The position numbers were made by a program, and so were the translations under genes. This document shows, one piece after another, positions 40,862 through 42,464 of a stretch of DNA of 42,464 nucleotides. Each line of letters starts with the position of its first letter. The stretch's first letter is position 1. The stretch covers positions 1 through 42,464 of the forward strand of contig JAFCZJ010000023.1 of NCBI GenBank assembly GCA_019314375.1, given 5' to 3'. The DNA comes from Deltaproteobacteria bacterium. GTDB lineage: Bacteria; Myxococcota; B64-G9. Under the pieces are notes generated by a model. That model had not been told where the DNA came from. It searched no databases and saw nothing but the letters and a program-made list of their open reading frames with translations.

Positions 40862-42277
40862 TCAGGGCAGTCTGGTGAAGGGGCTGCTTTCGATCTCTTG
40901 GCCGTCTCCATTCATATAGTGTACGACGTCGCCATAGGAAAACTCGTCGATCCAGATCAAGTGAACGTCGCCCACGGGCTCATCAAAATGGGCAAGATAG
41001 CCGCAGAACCATCCGTGATGGTTGAGAGACGAGCACAGGTCGAAAAAGTCCGTGACTTCTCGCGTTTCGCCGTCTCGCACCATCAGGGTCTTGACCAGCT
41101 CGAAGGGGGCACCGTTCGCCGGATCCATGATGCCTCGTTTGGTGAAAGAAAAAGTGTCGCCGTTGTCCACTTCGATGCTGCGTACTTCTTCTATCAGGTA
41201 GTCGAAGTTGCAGCTGATGAGTTGGATTTGCATCCATTCTTCGAGGAAGACGCCCGTGTAGTGAGCCTGCTCAAAGAGTGTGGGGTCGTCTAAGACCACG
41301 GTGGGCTGGCTGGCCACGCCATCTTCAATGGCGTACTCCACCATCAGTTCGATGCGCATCGTCCGCGCATCGGCTGCAAAGTCTTGGCTGTAAAGAAAGC
41401 GTTGCCAGGTGATCACGCCCTCTTCATCTTCCTCGATGCTTCGGAGAAAGGTGCCGGGTGCCTTGGCCGTGGCCGAGAAGCCAGGCCAGACCTCCAGGCC
41501 CGCGATGAGATCGGCTTCGATTTCGTCTTCTCCCTCGAGAAAGACAATGCGGCCCGGATTCAACGTGACGCGGGCCTTGCCCTCCCAGTTCATCCGTACG
41601 CTGTCGCCACCCCAGCCCCAGATGGTGCAAAGACCCGTGTTTTCCGGGATGACAAGTTCCAAGGCTCCTTCGGGCAGCGGGTTGCAGGCGTCGTTCGTGC
41701 AGCCGTAGTCACAGAAACTGTCGCTGTACTGTTCGTAGACGCAATCTCCGTCGACGCAGCTTCCGTCGGTCCAGGTACGCAAGTAGGTCTCGTCATGGCA
41801 GGCCGGAGCGGGGGGCTCATCACAAACGATCCCGGCGCAGGGATCCCCAACACAGGCGTCGTCTGCGCAGCCATTCTCACAAAAAGTATCGGCGTACTGG
41901 TCGTAGACGCAATCTCCATCGACGCAGTTGCCGTCAGTCCAGACGCGCAAGTTGTCTGCGTCATGGCAGGCCTGTGTGGGTGGGTCATCACAAACAATCT
42001 CAGCGCAGGGATCAGCCGCGCAGGCGTCGTCGGCGCAGCCGTGGTCGCATTCTTCGTCGGTGGCCGCGTAGCTGCAAAGGCCCGTCTCTTCGTCGCAAGT
42101 ACCCGTGCCGTCGTAAACCAGGAGAGAATCTGCGTCCTTGCATGCATCGGCGGGCGGACTGTCGCAGATCACACCCTCACATGGGCCGGGGTCCTCGCCG
42201 CCGGATGAGCAGGCAAACAGTGCAAAGGACGCGAAGAGGAAAAGGGGAACGAACAGGGTCTCTATTTTTAGTCGCAT
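40862..42277 (-). CDS. Lipoprotein with Cys-rich tandem repeats and C-terminal beta-domain
   Basis: This 471-residue lipoprotein has a signal peptide ending LFACSS. Residues about 30-190 hold three Cys-rich units of about 50 residues (DPCAEIVCDDPPTQAC, GNCVDGDCVYDQYADTFCENGC and their copies), each with about eight Cys likely in disulphides. The C-terminal 280 residues are a beta-rich domain (GRIVFLEGEDEIEADL, TMRIELMVEYAIEDG). The repeats are also seen as DNA-level similarity (41690-42060). Such repeats are common in surface proteins of Myxococcota-like bacteria. AAGGAGGG lies before ATG 42277, so the longer frame to 42325 is not used. Confidence 0.86.
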   Translation of the reverse strand: MRLKIETLFVPLFLFASFALFACSSGGEDPGPCEGVICDSPPADACKDADSLLVYDGTGTCDEETGLCSYAATDEECDHGCADDACAADPCAEIVCDDPPTQACHDADNLRVWTDGNCVDGDCVYDQYADTFCENGCADDACVGDPCAGIVCDEPPAPACHDETYLRTWTDGSCVDGDCVYEQYSDSFCDYGCTNDACNPLPEGALELVIPENTGLCTIWGWGGDSVRMNWEGKARVTLNPGRIVFLEGEDEIEADLIAGLEVWPGFSATAKAPGTFLRSIEEDEEGVITWQRFLYSQDFAADARTMRIELMVEYAIEDGVASQPTVVLDDPTLFEQAHYTGVFLEEWMQIQLISCNFDYLIEEVRSIEVDNGDTFSFTKRGIMDPANGAPFELVKTLMVRDGETREVTDFFDLCSSLNHHGWFCGYLAHFDEPVGDVHLIWIDEFSYGDVVHYMNGDGQEIESSPFTRLP

Positions 42278-42350
42278 ACGCCACCCTCCTTGTTTGGAGG
42301 GCATGCTATCACATCCCAGGCCCACACATCATTGATAGCCCGTCATCAGC

Positions 42351-42464
42351 CCGCGTCATTCCCGAAAGTTTCTGTCGGGAATCCATCCGCGTCATTCCCG
42401 AAAGTTTCTGTCGGGAATCCATCCGCGTCATTCCCGAAAGTTTCTGTCGGGAATCCATCCGCGT
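42351..42464. repeat. Tandem array of a 36-bp palindromic repeat (dRS3/REP-like), running off the edge
   Basis: Three identical 36-bp copies start at 42351, 42387 and 42423, with a partial fourth at 42459. Each holds ATTCCCGA, 9 bases, TCGGGAAT, a perfect inverted repeat. There are no unique spacers, so it is not a CRISPR array. The ATTCCC...GGGAAT core resembles the dRS3-type repeats of Neisseria and REP-like elements in other bacteria. Confidence 0.9.

Noticed and set aside
42351..42464. CRISPR array
   Set aside because: The repeats are directly adjacent with no unique spacers, and each contains its own inverted repeat.

Overview
The window looks like a chromosomal stretch of a Gram-negative bacterium, most likely a Myxococcota-type lineage (former Deltaproteobacteria). 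This rests on many predicted lipoproteins, two C-terminal tails resembling the MYXO-CTERM surface-sorting signal, Asp-Ala-Gly-rich linkers and Cys-rich repeats in exported proteins, a membrane-anchored Ser/Thr protein kinase, and two DUF3857/transglutaminase lipoproteins. Placement is inference from gene content: no rRNA or tRNA gene was seen. Genes are tightly packed on both strands and no gene-free stretch exceeds 300 bases.

Layout. 1-6000: the tail of an unknown gene, a large PA14/Ig-like lipoprotein, then (minus) an esterase and a long TPR membrane protein. 6100-8200: a small conserved protein and a DEAD-box RNA helicase, nearly touching. 8250-13924: a same-strand run of two small lipoproteins and two DUF3857/transglutaminase lipoproteins, the second with Ser in place of the catalytic Cys. 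13984-18461 (minus): a Ser/Thr kinase with a TonB-like Pro-Lys periplasmic tail, followed 8 bases later by a TonB-dependent receptor carrying TPR and PEGA domains. 18533-22071 (minus): a lipoprotein hydrolase translationally coupled to a beta-helix protein with a MYXO-CTERM-like tail. 22214-23342: a consensus sigma-54 promoter in front of another MYXO-CTERM-like lipoprotein. 23369-30451 (minus): HlyIII, OmpA-like protein, two modular lipoproteins sharing the same C-terminal tail, an unknown secreted protein, a zinc-ribbon protein, a PAP2 phosphatase and a metallophosphoesterase. 30631-33000: a Cys-motif lipoprotein facing a lipoprotein serpin. 33250-34296: RlmN-like methyltransferase. 34327-36555 (minus): a cytoplasmic trypsin-like protease with zinc ribbon and chaperone-like domain, plus a second protein with a related-looking chaperone-like domain. 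36637-37421: a two-gene nucleotidyltransferase cassette bounded by perfect 19-bp direct repeats. 37446-39905: an RND/MMPL exporter. 39909-42277 (minus): two lipoproteins. 42351-42464: a spacerless tandem array of a 36-bp palindromic repeat running off the edge.

The best candidates for something new are: (1) the kinase and TPR-PEGA-receptor pair, which could be a trans-envelope signalling system in which a kinase replaces the FecR/sigma branch; (2) the cytoplasmic protease and chaperone-like pair next to the repeat-flanked nucleotidyltransferase cassette; (3) the shared C-terminal tail on two otherwise unrelated lipoproteins; and (4) the serpin with a predicted Asn at P1. Functions are inferred from motifs read by eye; no database search was possible.
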